Positions 49,130-58,399 are shown, counted from the stretch's first letter. The stretch: 64,000 bases of DNA from Gp6-AA40 sp035293405 (GCA_035293405.1 DATDOE010000040.1:62001-126000); one strand, 5' to 3'. Notes: generated from the sequence alone by a model not told the origin. A program made the numbers and translations.

Positions 49130-51378
49130 GGCGTGGCGGCTCCGACGGGTTCGCCGGCCGCGGCCCTCTGCAGGACCACGTGGGCGTTCTTGCGAGACAG
49201 CTGAATGTGCTGGGCCACGACCCAGTCGAGCCGTGCGAGGTGCGCCGCCAGGGCATCACTCTCTTCCGAGGGCATCGTGAAGACGATCGTCTTCAACGTG
49301 CTCGACTTCAAGACGCCGGTCGCTCCGGCCAGCACCTGCGCCGCCGTCCTGGGATTGCCAAGACGCAGGTGATGTGGAGCGGGCAGCGCGTAGCGCGGGA
49401 CCACCTGATCGAGCGACATCGCGTACACCGGCTGCTTCACGGTGCGCTCTTCTCCGCTCGAGCGCTTGACACGCCAGGGCAGCGGCTTGACGCCATGCCC
49501 ATGCCACCCCGCCAGGCCGGTCGGGTATTTCAGCTCGCCCATGCCGTCGAAGTCGGCCAGCGCGACCGGAAGCGGGATGACCGAGCCATCGCAGCCGTTG
49601 ATGCGCACGTTCTCGCACAAGGCATTGAACGAGGCGAAGCCAGGCTCGAACGCCACGACCACCGCACCGTGATATTTCGCCGCCAGCAGTGTGTAAATCC
49701 CCAGGCCGGCATCGATGTCGTAGACCACGTCGCCGATGCCGAGTTGCTGGAGCCAGACGAGCGTGCCCTTGTTCAACCGGCAGTGTCGTTCGGCATCCCG
49801 CAGGTTCGTCGCCTGCACGTGCAGGTTGTAGCCGTACCGCTCGTTCGCGATCGAGCAGATCGTGCCTGCGCCGACGACAGACGAGGCCGCCCTGACCTCT
49901 GGCGCGGCTGCCGCCTCGACGACACCGACCGGGGAGCGTGACTGACCGGTCTCCATGGGCCCGGCCTGCGCGGCCGTGCGCTCAATCGCTTCTGCCAGCA
50001 ACGGCGACACGGCGCGCTCGATCCCGTGTGGCCGAAGGAACTCACCGGCGAAGCGGCGGATCGTCGCACGGTCCTGTGGCGACTCGAGCTCCGCCTGTAG
50101 CTGCGCGACGTGCTCGGCCAGACCGCGCGCGCTGCGCACGCATCCACCCTGCTCCTCGAGCAGGTAGTGGAAGTGCAGCGTGCTGCTCTGGCCATCGGCG
50201 TCCTCGTCGCCGGCGAACACCGTGTACACCGGCGTGCCGACAATCGCCGCTTCGAGCTCCGCGCTGGTATTGAGCCCGACGACTGCCGCGCTGTGCACGA
50301 GGCATTCGTAGAGTCCCTGTTGGGCCCGGTCCGACGTCTTCAGCACGATCGCGCGCGGGTCATCGAACGGCCGCGCCACAAACCCCTTGGCGCCGCGCAC
50401 CGACGGCCACGCAATCTGGACAAACGGCTCTTCGTCGCCAAGCAGTGCGATATCCGGATGCGGCCGGACGATCACATTGCAGTCCCTGAGCGGGCCGGCC
50501 GAACCCCGGATGGCCGCAAGCCACTTGCGCACGAAGACCGCTTCGCCGGCTGACACGAGCTGCGACGAGCAGACGTAGAGCAGGGTCGGCTGTCGAGGGT
50601 CGAGACCGAGCCGCTCGTGAAACTCCTCGCGCGGCAGACGCCGGCGCAGTTCGAAGAAGGCATCGAACCGCGGCGCACCGGCCACGACCACGCGGTCCTC
50701 TGGAAACGCATGCAGGGCCCGTGCTTCGGCGCGCTGCCGCTCGTTCCACACGAACATCCAGTCGGGCGGCCGATGCAGGCATCCCTTGGTGCTGAGATTG
50801 TCCCAGCTATAGAGCAGCATCCCGACGGGGATGCCCAGCGCACGGGCGCTGGCGACGAAGTCGGCCTGCGCCGATCCGAAATGCACGAGCGGGGACAGGA
50901 GCAGCACGTCCGGAGCCTGCTCGCGAAGAAACGAATCGTAGAGCGGGTCGCTCGGCAGCTGCCGCTCGGCCAGTCCGAACACGGCCTCGAGGCGTTGGAT
51001 CTGCAGCGGCGGCAGCTCGCGAAGTGCCCCGGCGACCGACTCGTTGTCGCCGCTGACGCGCAGCTCCTCACGCAGCTTCTGAATGCTTCGCGCCTGCAGC
51101 TTCACGGCGTTCCGCATCGCGTCCTGCTGATAGTGGGCGCAGTCGCGCAGGCTGCGCAGCAGCCGGGCCACGTCGGCCCAGTCGTCTACGCGATGGGCCG
51201 GGCAGCGCACGAGCGAGAAGCGCGGAGAATCGACGGCCCCCCGGTACTGCGCTTCGCGGGTATCGACGTGCTCTTGAACCGCCAGCGCCACTGAATGCCC
51301 GCGCTCGACGAGCACGCGGATCGTGGCGATGAAAGTCTCGACGGTTTTCTTCTGTTTGACGACGAGGAGGATCTTCAT
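49126..51378 (-). CDS. Fusion: family S GT-B domain plus FkbM-like methyltransferase domain
   Basis: 750 residues from the ATG at 51378 (MKILLVVKQKKTVETF); the frame to 51453 is inside wzm. Residues 1-480 are a family S GT-B unit: LLLSPLVHFGS, SWDNLSTKGCLHR, VAGAPRFDAFF, LLYVCSSQL, VIVRPHPD, CLVHSAAVVGLNTSAELEAA, LHFHYLLEEQGG. Residues about 520-740 look FkbM-like: GDVVYDIDAGLGIYTLLAA, VVAFEPGFASFNALCENVRING, LPVALADFDGMGELKY, YAMSLDQVV. The SAM loop has D-A-G where most have GAN, so catalysis may be altered. Position beside Wzm/Wzt suggests it caps or modifies the exported chain (inference). Confidence 0.7.
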   Translation of the reverse strand: MKILLVVKQKKTVETFIATIRVLVERGHSVALAVQEHVDTREAQYRGAVDSPRFSLVRCPAHRVDDWADVARLLRSLRDCAHYQQDAMRNAVKLQARSIQKLREELRVSGDNESVAGALRELPPLQIQRLEAVFGLAERQLPSDPLYDSFLREQAPDVLLLSPLVHFGSAQADFVASARALGIPVGMLLYSWDNLSTKGCLHRPPDWMFVWNERQRAEARALHAFPEDRVVVAGAPRFDAFFELRRRLPREEFHERLGLDPRQPTLLYVCSSQLVSAGEAVFVRKWLAAIRGSAGPLRDCNVIVRPHPDIALLGDEEPFVQIAWPSVRGAKGFVARPFDDPRAIVLKTSDRAQQGLYECLVHSAAVVGLNTSAELEAAIVGTPVYTVFAGDEDADGQSSTLHFHYLLEEQGGCVRSARGLAEHVAQLQAELESPQDRATIRRFAGEFLRPHGIERAVSPLLAEAIERTAAQAGPMETGQSRSPVGVVEAAAAPEVRAASSVVGAGTICSIANERYGYNLHVQATNLRDAERHCRLNKGTLVWLQQLGIGDVVYDIDAGLGIYTLLAAKYHGAVVVAFEPGFASFNALCENVRINGCDGSVIPLPVALADFDGMGELKYPTGLAGWHGHGVKPLPWRVKRSSGEERTVKQPVYAMSLDQVVPRYALPAPHHLRLGNPRTAAQVLAGATGVLKSSTLKTIVFTMPSEESDALAAHLARLDWVVAQHIQLSRKNAHVVLQRAAAGEPVGAATP

Positions 51379-51400
51379 GCGGCGGTCGACTTCGGGCTGC

Positions 51401-52333
51401 TCACAGCCGATCGACGGCGGCCGCTTCGGAGCGGTTGAAGAAGACGGCTCCACCGCTGAAGATCGCCAGCGTGATCACGACGCCAATCGCGAGACCGAGG
51501 CCCGGAGGCTGTCCAATCCCCAGCAGGCCCCACTTGTACAGCTCGACCACCGGGCTCATCGGGTTCAGAAACGCGACGAAGCGGAGCTGCTCGGGCAGCA
51601 GCTCCAGCAGCTTCGACAGCGGAAAGATCACCGGCGTGACGTAGTACCAGAGCTGCATGAAGTAGCGGATGGAGAACTGCACGTCCTTGTGGCGGACCTG
51701 CCACACCGCTGTCCACAGCCCGACCGCGATGGAGAGAAAGGCCGCCATCACCACCGCGACAAACGCCAACAGGCTCTGCGGTCCGACGCGAAGGTAGAAC
51801 ACACCGTCCTTCACGTAATAGAAGATGCACGCGCCGATCAGCAGTGCGAACAGCACCAGGAACTCGGTGAGGGCCGGGGCCACCGACGAGATCGGCGCAA
51901 TCAGCCGTGGGAAATAGACCTTCTTGATCAGCCCACGGTTCGAATCCAGGCTGCGCGTCACCCGCTGCACGCCGCGCTCGAAGATGCGCCAGCAGGACAT
52001 CCCGGCGAGGATGAACAGGAAATAGGGGATGCCGTCGGACGGCACCTGGAGCATGTTGCCGAAGATGATCGTGCTGATGAAGATCGGCATCAGCGGCCGC
52101 GCGAACAGCCAGAACTTGCCGAGCGTCGTGTCCTCGTACCGCTCCTTGATCCGTCGTCCCGCGAAGAACCAGAGAATGCGACGGTAGCGCCACAGCTCCT
52201 GAGTACGGGCCATGAGCCCGACGCGCACGGGCTCGATCACCCATTTCTGCGCCTTGCGATCGATGAAGGGCTCGCCGGCGCCCGCGGCGACCGGCGCACC
52301 GAGCCCCAGCAGGCGTCTAAGCCCGAGCGGCAT
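51401..52333 (-). CDS. wzm: ABC-2 type polysaccharide exporter permease
   Basis: 310 residues. An N-terminal cytoplasmic helix ends in LWRYRRILWFFAGRRIKERYEDTTLGKFWLFARPL, the conserved entry of Wzm/KpsM/TagG permeases, followed by six spans (IFISTIIFGNML; YFLFILAGMSCWRIF; VLFALLIGACIFYYV; AFVAVVMAAFLSIAVGLW; LWYYVTPVIFPL; AIGVVITLAIFSGGAVFF). FLNPMSPVVELYKWGLLG is the typical C-terminal loop. With Wzt it exports undecaprenyl-linked polysaccharide across the inner membrane. It overlaps wzt by 17 bases. Confidence 0.9.
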   Translation of the reverse strand: MPLGLRRLLGLGAPVAAGAGEPFIDRKAQKWVIEPVRVGLMARTQELWRYRRILWFFAGRRIKERYEDTTLGKFWLFARPLMPIFISTIIFGNMLQVPSDGIPYFLFILAGMSCWRIFERGVQRVTRSLDSNRGLIKKVYFPRLIAPISSVAPALTEFLVLFALLIGACIFYYVKDGVFYLRVGPQSLLAFVAVVMAAFLSIAVGLWTAVWQVRHKDVQFSIRYFMQLWYYVTPVIFPLSKLLELLPEQLRFVAFLNPMSPVVELYKWGLLGIGQPPGLGLAIGVVITLAIFSGGAVFFNRSEAAAVDRL

Positions 52334-53576
52334 AGGCTTCCTGCCGGACGGTCCACTCGAGGCGCGGCGCGATGAATCCCACGCGATCGAGCCGGCCCGA
52401 GGCCGGGGTGTCGGGCGTATCCGTCCCGAACACGAGGAACGACAGCGCGTTGTAGATGACGAGCGGATACTCCTTCGTCTCGTCCCCTTTCTTGAAGATG
52501 CAGCCGACGGTGGCGACGTAGGGCAGCTCGGCCAGCAGATCGCGCGGGATCTTGGCGAGTGCCTCGTAGACGCCGGCTTCGGGCAGCGGTCGCATCTCGG
52601 TGTCCGACGTTCTGAAGATCAGTTGACCCTTCGTGCTCAGGTCGAGGGCGCACTTCACCGAGAGATTGCCCTTCGCCGTCCGGAAGCGCGTCTTGATGAA
52701 CACGTCCTCGGACACCGGCGCGCCGCCAATGTCCTTGCCAGCCGCGGAGACCAGCCGCACCGACAACACCTCGGCGAGGCGATTGGATCGGCGGCCGCGC
52801 TCGGACTGAGCGATGTCGGCCTGGCTCCAGGTCGCGTTCTGATATTCGTCGACGACTTCTTCCGGATCGCCGAGTCGCGACACGGCGCCCTGATGCAGCC
52901 ACATCACGCGATTGCAGATCCGAATGATCGCGTCCATGTCGTGCGACACGAACAGGACCGTGAGGCCGGCGCGTCCGAGCTCGGCGACCTTCTGCAGGCA
53001 GCGCTCCTGAAATGCCTGGTCGCCCACGGCGAGAATCTCGTCGGCGAGCAGGATCTGGGGATTCATGTGGATCGCGACCGAGAAGGCCAGCCGCAGATAC
53101 ATGCCGCTCGAGTAATGGCGGAGCGGGCTGGTCACGAACTGCTCGACTTCGGCGAACTCCAGGATCTCCTGGACGCGGCGCTGCGCCTCGGTTCGCGGGA
53201 TGCCGAGAATCGCCGCGTTCATCAGGATGTTGTCGCGCGCGGGCAGATCCGGATCGAAGCCGGCGCCGAGCTCGAGCAGCGAGACCACGCGGCCCACGCC
53301 CACCACGCGGCCGGTCGTGGGGGCAATCACGCGCGCCAGGATCTTGAGGAGCGTCGTCTTGCCGGCGCCGTTGGCGCCGATGACGCCCAGGATCGTGCCT
53401 GGCTCGACGCGAAACGACACGTCACGGAGCGCCCAGAAGTCCCGCGTCTTGGCGGATGACTCCGAGTCGCCCAGCGGCGACTTCAGCCGCTGCCACAGTG
53501 AGCGCGAGGATTTCCCCTCGGATTCACGGCCCAGGACGTAGCACTTCCCGAGACCGTCGACGACCAGACTATCCAT
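52317..53576 (-). CDS. wzt: ABC transporter ATPase with C-terminal glycan-binding domain
   Basis: 419 residues from ATG at 53576 (MDSLVVDGLGKCY); the frame to 53603 adds nine unlikely residues. Walker A is GANGAGKT, the signature is HYSSGMYLRLAF, Walker B is ILLADEIL, and the switch histidine lies in LFVSHDMD. Residues about 250-400 after DEYQNATWSQ form an extra beta-rich domain (VLSVRLVSAAGKDIGGAPV, VFIKTRFRT, IYNALSFLVFGT) like the Wzt C-terminal domain that recognises the chain terminus before export. That implies a defined capping group on the glycan, a job for the methyltransferases in this operon. Divergent from nadE. Confidence 0.9.
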   Translation of the reverse strand: MDSLVVDGLGKCYVLGRESEGKSSRSLWQRLKSPLGDSESSAKTRDFWALRDVSFRVEPGTILGVIGANGAGKTTLLKILARVIAPTTGRVVGVGRVVSLLELGAGFDPDLPARDNILMNAAILGIPRTEAQRRVQEILEFAEVEQFVTSPLRHYSSGMYLRLAFSVAIHMNPQILLADEILAVGDQAFQERCLQKVAELGRAGLTVLFVSHDMDAIIRICNRVMWLHQGAVSRLGDPEEVVDEYQNATWSQADIAQSERGRRSNRLAEVLSVRLVSAAGKDIGGAPVSEDVFIKTRFRTAKGNLSVKCALDLSTKGQLIFRTSDTEMRPLPEAGVYEALAKIPRDLLAELPYVATVGCIFKKGDETKEYPLVIYNALSFLVFGTDTPDTPASGRLDRVGFIAPRLEWTVRQEAYAARA

Positions 53577-53662
53577 GGATGCAGCAGGCCACCAGGGTGG
53601 CAAGACACTCGATCTACTCGAGGCAAGTGCCCGCGTTCAGCGAACGTATCGAACACACCGTT

Positions 53663-53668
53663 TATACT
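53663..53668 (+). promoter_or_regulatory. Probable -10 element for nadE
   Basis: TATACT at 53663-53668 stands alone in AT-poor DNA, 25 bases before the nadE ATG. A convincing -35 is not seen. No strong ribosome-binding site precedes the ATG. Confidence 0.4.
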
Positions 53669-53693
53669 ACACGTGTCCGGATCGCTCTACAGG

Positions 53694-55340
53694 ATGGCAC
53701 TTTCGATCGCGTTTGCGCAGGTGAATCCCACCGTCGGCGACGTGGCCGGCAACCTCGCGCTCGTGCGACAGACTCGCGACCGCGCCGCAGCCCTCGGGGC
53801 CGATCTCGTGGTGTTTTCCGAGCTGGTGCTGGTCGGGTACCCGCCTGAAGATCTCGTCCTGCGACCCGCGCTCGTGCAGACCGCGGCCGAGGCGCTTCGG
53901 GACCTGGAGCGCGACAGCCAGTCGGGCGCGCCGGCCCTGCTGGTCACGCTTCCCTGGCACGCCGACGGGTGTCTGCACAACGCGGTTGCGTTGGTCGCGG
54001 ACGGCCGCTCCGACCTTCGCTTCAAGCACGAGCTGCCGAACTATGGCGTCTTCGACGAGAAGCGTCTGTTCGCGCCGGGGCCACTGCCGGCACCGGTCAC
54101 ATTCCGCGGCATCCGCATCGGGATTCCCATCTGCGAGGACATCTGGTTTCCCGCCGTGACCGCCCACCTTGCGCGTTCGGGGGCGGAGCTGCTGCTCGTG
54201 CCGAACGGCTCGCCGTTCGAGGTCGAGAAGTTCGAGCAGCGGCTCGAGCTGGCGCGCGAGCGGACGTCCGAGACCGGTCTGCCCATCGCCTACGTCAACC
54301 AGGTCGGCGGCCAGGACGAGCTCGTGTTCGACGGCGGCTCGTTCGTCATGAACGCCGACGGCGCCCTCGCGCATCTGCTTCCCTTCTGGCGCGAGTCGCT
54401 CGTGATCACACGCTGGGAGCAGTCACAGGGCCGCTTCCGCTGCGCGGGGGAGACGTCGTGGATCGAGCCGCCTCGCCTCGACGCCATCTACAGCGCGATG
54501 ATGCTCGGCCTCCGCGACTACGTTCGGAAGAACGGCTTCGGCGGCGTGGTACTCGGCCTCTCGGGCGGCATCGACTCGGCGCTCACGGCGGCCGTCGCCG
54601 TTGACGCGCTCGGGCCCGAGCGGGTCCGCGGCGTGCGCCTGCCGTCACGGTTCACGTCGCGCGCGAGCATGGACGATGCCGGGGAGTCGGCGCGGCGGCT
54701 GGGCATGCACCTCGACACGGTGGAGATCGAACCGACGGTTGCTGCAGCCGAGGCCGCGCTCGCGCCTCTCTTCACCGGCCGCGATCGAGACGTAGCGGAA
54801 GAGAACCTCCAGGCCCGTGTCCGCGGCCTGCTGCTCATGGGGCTGTCCAACAAGTTCGGCGAGCTGCTCGTCACCACGGGCAACAAGTCCGAGATGTCGG
54901 TCGGCTACGCCACCTTGTACGGCGACATGTGCGGCGGCTACTCAGTGTTGAAGGACATTTACAAAACCGAGGTCTACGCCCTGTCCCGTTGGCGGAACGC
55001 CAACCTGCCGGACGGCAGCGCCTCGTCTGCCAAGGGCGTCATCCCGCAATCGTCGATCGTCAAGGCCCCCACCGCGGAGCTCAAGCCGAACCAGACGGAC
55101 CAGGACTCCCTTCCCCCGTACGAGATGCTCGATGCGATCCTGCACGGGCTGATCGAGGAGGAGAAGAGCGTCGAGCAGATCGTCGCGAGCGGATTCGCGC
55201 GCGAGGTCGTGACGCGCGTGCAGCGTCTGCTCTACACCGCGGAATACAAGCGCCGCCAGGCACCGCCGGGTGTGAAGATCACGCGTAAGAGCTTCGGGCG
55301 GGATCGGCGGTATCCGATGACCAACGCGTTTCGAGAGTAG
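53694..55340 (+). CDS. nadE: Glutamine-dependent NAD+ synthetase
   Basis: 548 residues from the ATG at 53694; a GTG at 53673 would add seven. The N-terminal nitrilase-like glutaminase has the Glu-Lys-Cys triad in VVFSELVLVGYPPEDL, FKHELPNYGVFDEKR and GIPICEDIW. The C-terminal synthetase has the pyrophosphate loop GLSGGIDSAL, then TGNKSEMSVGYATLYGDMCGG and KAPTAELKPNQTDQDSLPPY. The enzyme amidates nicotinic acid adenine dinucleotide with glutamine and ATP, the last step of NAD synthesis. Length and motifs are as expected for the two-domain form. Confidence 0.95.
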   Translation: MALSIAFAQVNPTVGDVAGNLALVRQTRDRAAALGADLVVFSELVLVGYPPEDLVLRPALVQTAAEALRDLERDSQSGAPALLVTLPWHADGCLHNAVALVADGRSDLRFKHELPNYGVFDEKRLFAPGPLPAPVTFRGIRIGIPICEDIWFPAVTAHLARSGAELLLVPNGSPFEVEKFEQRLELARERTSETGLPIAYVNQVGGQDELVFDGGSFVMNADGALAHLLPFWRESLVITRWEQSQGRFRCAGETSWIEPPRLDAIYSAMMLGLRDYVRKNGFGGVVLGLSGGIDSALTAAVAVDALGPERVRGVRLPSRFTSRASMDDAGESARRLGMHLDTVEIEPTVAAAEAALAPLFTGRDRDVAEENLQARVRGLLLMGLSNKFGELLVTTGNKSEMSVGYATLYGDMCGGYSVLKDIYKTEVYALSRWRNANLPDGSASSAKGVIPQSSIVKAPTAELKPNQTDQDSLPPYEMLDAILHGLIEEEKSVEQIVASGFAREVVTRVQRLLYTAEYKRRQAPPGVKITRKSFGRDRRYPMTNAFRE

Positions 55341-55374
55341 CCACGAAGAGCTCTGAGGTCAGATCGCCACGAGC

Positions 55375-56103
55375 ATGCGCACAGAAATCGGACATGTGGA
55401 GGCGATCTTCCGGTATCCCGTGAAGTCCATGGGCGGCGAACGACTCGAGGTGGCCAATCTGGGCTGGCACGGCCTCGATGGCGACAGACGCCTGGCATTC
55501 CGGCGGCTTGATGACCGCAGCGGGTTTCCGTGGCTGACCGCAAGCAAGCTTCCCGACCTGCTCCTGTTTGCTCCGCTCCGCCGTGAAGACAGTGCGCAGG
55601 GAGACCTTCCCACGCACGTTCGCACGCCGGATGGCGAAGAGATGCCTGTCTTTGGGGAGGACCTGGCCACGGAGGTCGGACGTCGGCACGGGGCTCCGGT
55701 GCAGATGATGCAGTTGAAGCACGGCATCTTCGATGATGCGAGCATCTCGGTGATCGCCGCCGATACGGTGCGCGAGATCTCACAACTCGCGGGGCGCAGC
55801 CCGGACGTGCGGCGATTTCGGCCGAATGTTGTCGTGCGCTTACTGCGTCCGGGGCCCTTCCAGGAGGACGAGTGGTTGGGTGGTGTGCTCTCATTCGGCG
55901 AGGGAGACGAGGCCCCCGCCATTGCCGTCACGATGCGCGACGTGCGCTGCTCGATGGTGAACCTTGATCCGGACTCGGCAAGTCCTGCGGCCGAAGTGCT
56001 GAAGGCAGTCGTTCGGGCGAACCAGAACAACGCGGGAATCTACGGCACCGTCACGCGCATCGGTCGACTGGCGGTCGGACAGACCATACGCCTCAACAAA
56101 TGA
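55375..56103 (+). CDS. MOSC domain protein (molybdenum cofactor sulfurase-like)
   Basis: 242 residues. The N-terminal beta-barrel starts HVEAIFRYPVKSMGGERLEVA, as in MOSC_N, with GLDGDRRLAF after it. The MOSC core has SVIAADTVREISQLAG, FRPNVVVRLL and the conserved cysteine in TMRDVRCSMVNLDPDS. MOSC proteins bind the molybdenum cofactor and carry sulfur or reduce N-hydroxylated compounds (YiiM/mARC relatives). It follows nadE by about 34 bases on the same strand, possibly co-transcribed. Confidence 0.86.
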   Translation: MRTEIGHVEAIFRYPVKSMGGERLEVANLGWHGLDGDRRLAFRRLDDRSGFPWLTASKLPDLLLFAPLRREDSAQGDLPTHVRTPDGEEMPVFGEDLATEVGRRHGAPVQMMQLKHGIFDDASISVIAADTVREISQLAGRSPDVRRFRPNVVVRLLRPGPFQEDEWLGGVLSFGEGDEAPAIAVTMRDVRCSMVNLDPDSASPAAEVLKAVVRANQNNAGIYGTVTRIGRLAVGQTIRLNK

Positions 56104-56133
56104 CGCCTCCGCAGCGATAAGGCGAGAAGGATC

Positions 56134-56293
56134 GCCACAGAGGACACGGAGATCTGGCCACGGAGAACACGGAGAATCGGCCACAAAGAGCACAAAGATC
56201 ACTGAGGCTTCTTCCGGAATGAGCCTCTTCGTGAGTTGGATGCCTCCGGCCGTAGACCAAACGTGGACGCCATACGGTGCGGCGTTTATCGCG
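56134..56293. repeat. Left arm of the cassette repeat (CCACGGAG family) by the TIR-NACHT gene
   Basis: 56134-56202 carries GCCACAGAGGACACGGAGAT, GGCCACGGAGAACACGGAG and ATCGGCCACAAAGAGCAC. 56249-56293 adds GGCCGTAGACCA...GCCATACG...CGGCGTTTATCGCGA. The same two blocks in the same order lie at 62144-62249. The inverse of the first block lies at 58829-58898, beyond the TIR-NACHT gene. Confidence 0.7.
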
Positions 56294-56335
56294 AACAGAG
56301 TCAAAGATTGGCAGACGGCCGGTCCGCGGCATGGG

Positions 56336-58399
56336 CTAAATATCTGATCGTCTTGGTTCGGAATGCACTGCCACCAGTCCGATCCGGCTGTGTCGAACAT
56401 CTGGGTTCACTCCGCCCCGTCGAGGTGTGCCTGCCGGCCGACTCGCGATGACCGACACATGCGCTTTTCGCTCATCGCACCAGTCGGCACACCAGACCCA
56501 TGCACCACGGAGTTGAGGAACGTCGGGAACAGTGTCGCCGCTATCTGGCAGGCGCCGACCAGACCACAGGCAATATACAAAGGCGTCATACCAAGACAAG
56601 CCAGAGACCAAGTTCTGCTGACTCCGCAGGTCAGGTCCGGCGCTCTGCTCGGGGACCAGACCGTCCGTCCCTGAAGTAGATCCCGTGCCGTCTTCTGCAA
56701 TATATGTAGGATGCCAGCCGTAGCCAGTAGTGCGCCGCCATCCTGTAGCTTTCAAGAACGTCCGGTACTCGTCATTCGTCACCGGCCGTGCCCTTCCGTT
56801 TTCCCCAGTCCCAGTGAGCGCCCTTCGACATCTCGGGACCAGGAAACGGTTAACGTTGTAACTTCCGATGAGATCCAATCGAGCTATCGTCGAGGAGTCA
56901 AATCTCCTCAGGTCGTCGAAGAGCGATAGAGAGAGAAAGAACTCTTCGATTGAAGAGTGCGACCACGCGTAGTCACCTGATGGAGTCCGCGTCAGCAGTC
57001 CAGCGTGGACGAAACGGTTCGAATCGTCGCTGGCAGGTCGCCGCCCGGTCGACGCACAACGCTTGAGCACTTCCCAAGCGTCGTCGAGATCGTCGTTTGT
57101 GAACAGGCGGTCTCGTAAGAGTAGCGTCCGAATCGCGGCAGCATACAGCTCATCGAGGTCCGTGCGGCCGATGACGCTGTGAAGTTCGGGGAGCGCAAGT
57201 TGCAGAAAGCGCAGAATTACTGGCACTCGGGGCAAGTTGTCCAAGACGTAGTCAATCGCGGGATTCTCCTTGCTGTCGGCACCAGCCGCTTCTAGCAGAT
57301 ACCGACGGGCGTCTTCTCTTGACAGCTCGATCAGCTCCATTCGACGAGGCACAGAATTACGCCGCAGGGCCGCCCTGATGGCATCATCCGTGGAGTCTCC
57401 GCTCTTGGGCGTCAGTCCCTTTGGTCGAAGCGCCTCTGTTACGACCTCGCTTGTCGCCTCAAAAGTTGTACTTCGGCAGCTGTACACAAGTCGCGCCCCG
57501 ATCGGAAGAAGTCGTCCGACGGCCGTCAACGTTTCGGCATAGTTGGCCTGATTGTCACCTGTAGGTCCGATGAGCTCATCCAACCCATCGATGACGATCA
57601 TGAGATTGGCGAGCTCGAGAATCTCGTCAGTAGGCACGGGGGGATCGGCGACCGCCAGAAGCTCTTGCCGGCTGGCTGGCCGCAAATGCTGAAGGTCCCT
57701 TGCGGGAATGAATATAGGAATGAACTCGTTGGATTCGGACAACCGGGCGCATAGTCCTCGAAGCAAATAGGTCTTTCCGGATCCTGGATCCCCCACGAGA
57801 ACCAAATCCGACGCCTGCGGGTCTCTTATCCATGCGTCGATCGCGGCCCGTGCATCGATTGCTGGGCCAGAACCTGCTCTTGCCGCAACGGAGACCAAGC
57901 GACGACCCGCCGTCAGGCCGTCGTACTTGGCCGCGTGCGCCTGGCGATACGTGACTAGGACGCCTGACCGTTGACCCTCTGGTCCTTCTTGACGGTGCTC
58001 TCTGCAAGCCTCGATGAGCAGGTCTATTCCAGACGGCATTCGCTCACGCAAGTCGATGTGCTTGTAGCGAGCTAGTGTGTCCGGGAGTTTGACATCGTCG
58101 ATTCGAATCGGAACGAACCGTCGAGTGCGGTTCCTAGGATCGCGAAACAGTGCGGTGCTACGTTCGAGATCGACCCAGTCTGAACCCAGCGCATTCCAGG
58201 AGACAAACAGGGCAAGCACCCGCGACGTCTCTAGGCCAGCTTCGATGGACAGGTAAATGTCGTCACCAATACCAATTTCCCACTCGTCAAACCAGACTCT
58301 CAGGCCGGCGTCGCGCAGTTTCGCGGCAACTGCCCGAACGATATCCTTGTCAGCAGAAGAGTGACTTAGAAACACATCATAGGCATATGGTGGCGTCAT
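56336..58399 (-). CDS. TIR-NACHT-FGE protein, probable anti-phage STAND NTPase
   Basis: 687 residues from the ATG at 58399 (MTPPYAYDVFLSHSSADKDI), where the TIR fold begins; the frame is open 121 codons further upstream without a recognisable domain. TIR at 5-135: FLSHSS, LRVWFDEWEIGIGDDI, and glutamate 79 in SDWVDLERS, the usual NADase position. NACHT/STAND P-loop GDPGSGKT at 203-210, Walker B LMIVIDGLDEL at 266-276. A helical arm follows. The C-terminal 150 residues look like a formylglycine-generating-enzyme fold: RPVTNDEYRTFLKATGW, VSGLSWYDAFVYCLWSGRRLP, GAWVWCADW. In known systems STAND proteins sense a phage product with the C-terminal part, oligomerise, and the TIR destroys NAD. Lower GC than its neighbours and flanked by inverted repeats. 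Confidence 0.82.
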   Translation of the reverse strand: MTPPYAYDVFLSHSSADKDIVRAVAAKLRDAGLRVWFDEWEIGIGDDIYLSIEAGLETSRVLALFVSWNALGSDWVDLERSTALFRDPRNRTRRFVPIRIDDVKLPDTLARYKHIDLRERMPSGIDLLIEACREHRQEGPEGQRSGVLVTYRQAHAAKYDGLTAGRRLVSVAARAGSGPAIDARAAIDAWIRDPQASDLVLVGDPGSGKTYLLRGLCARLSESNEFIPIFIPARDLQHLRPASRQELLAVADPPVPTDEILELANLMIVIDGLDELIGPTGDNQANYAETLTAVGRLLPIGARLVYSCRSTTFEATSEVVTEALRPKGLTPKSGDSTDDAIRAALRRNSVPRRMELIELSREDARRYLLEAAGADSKENPAIDYVLDNLPRVPVILRFLQLALPELHSVIGRTDLDELYAAAIRTLLLRDRLFTNDDLDDAWEVLKRCASTGRRPASDDSNRFVHAGLLTRTPSGDYAWSHSSIEEFFLSLSLFDDLRRFDSSTIARLDLIGSYNVNRFLVPRCRRALTGTGENGRARPVTNDEYRTFLKATGWRRTTGYGWHPTYIAEDGTGSTSGTDGLVPEQSAGPDLRSQQNLVSGLSWYDAFVYCLWSGRRLPDSGDTVPDVPQLRGAWVWCADWCDERKAHVSVIASRPAGTPRRGGVNPDVRHSRIGLVAVHSEPRRSDI

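Noticed and set aside
56134..56202. CRISPR-like array near the TIR-NACHT gene
   Set aside because: The CCACGGAG units are irregular in length and spacing, with no unique spacers and no cas genes.
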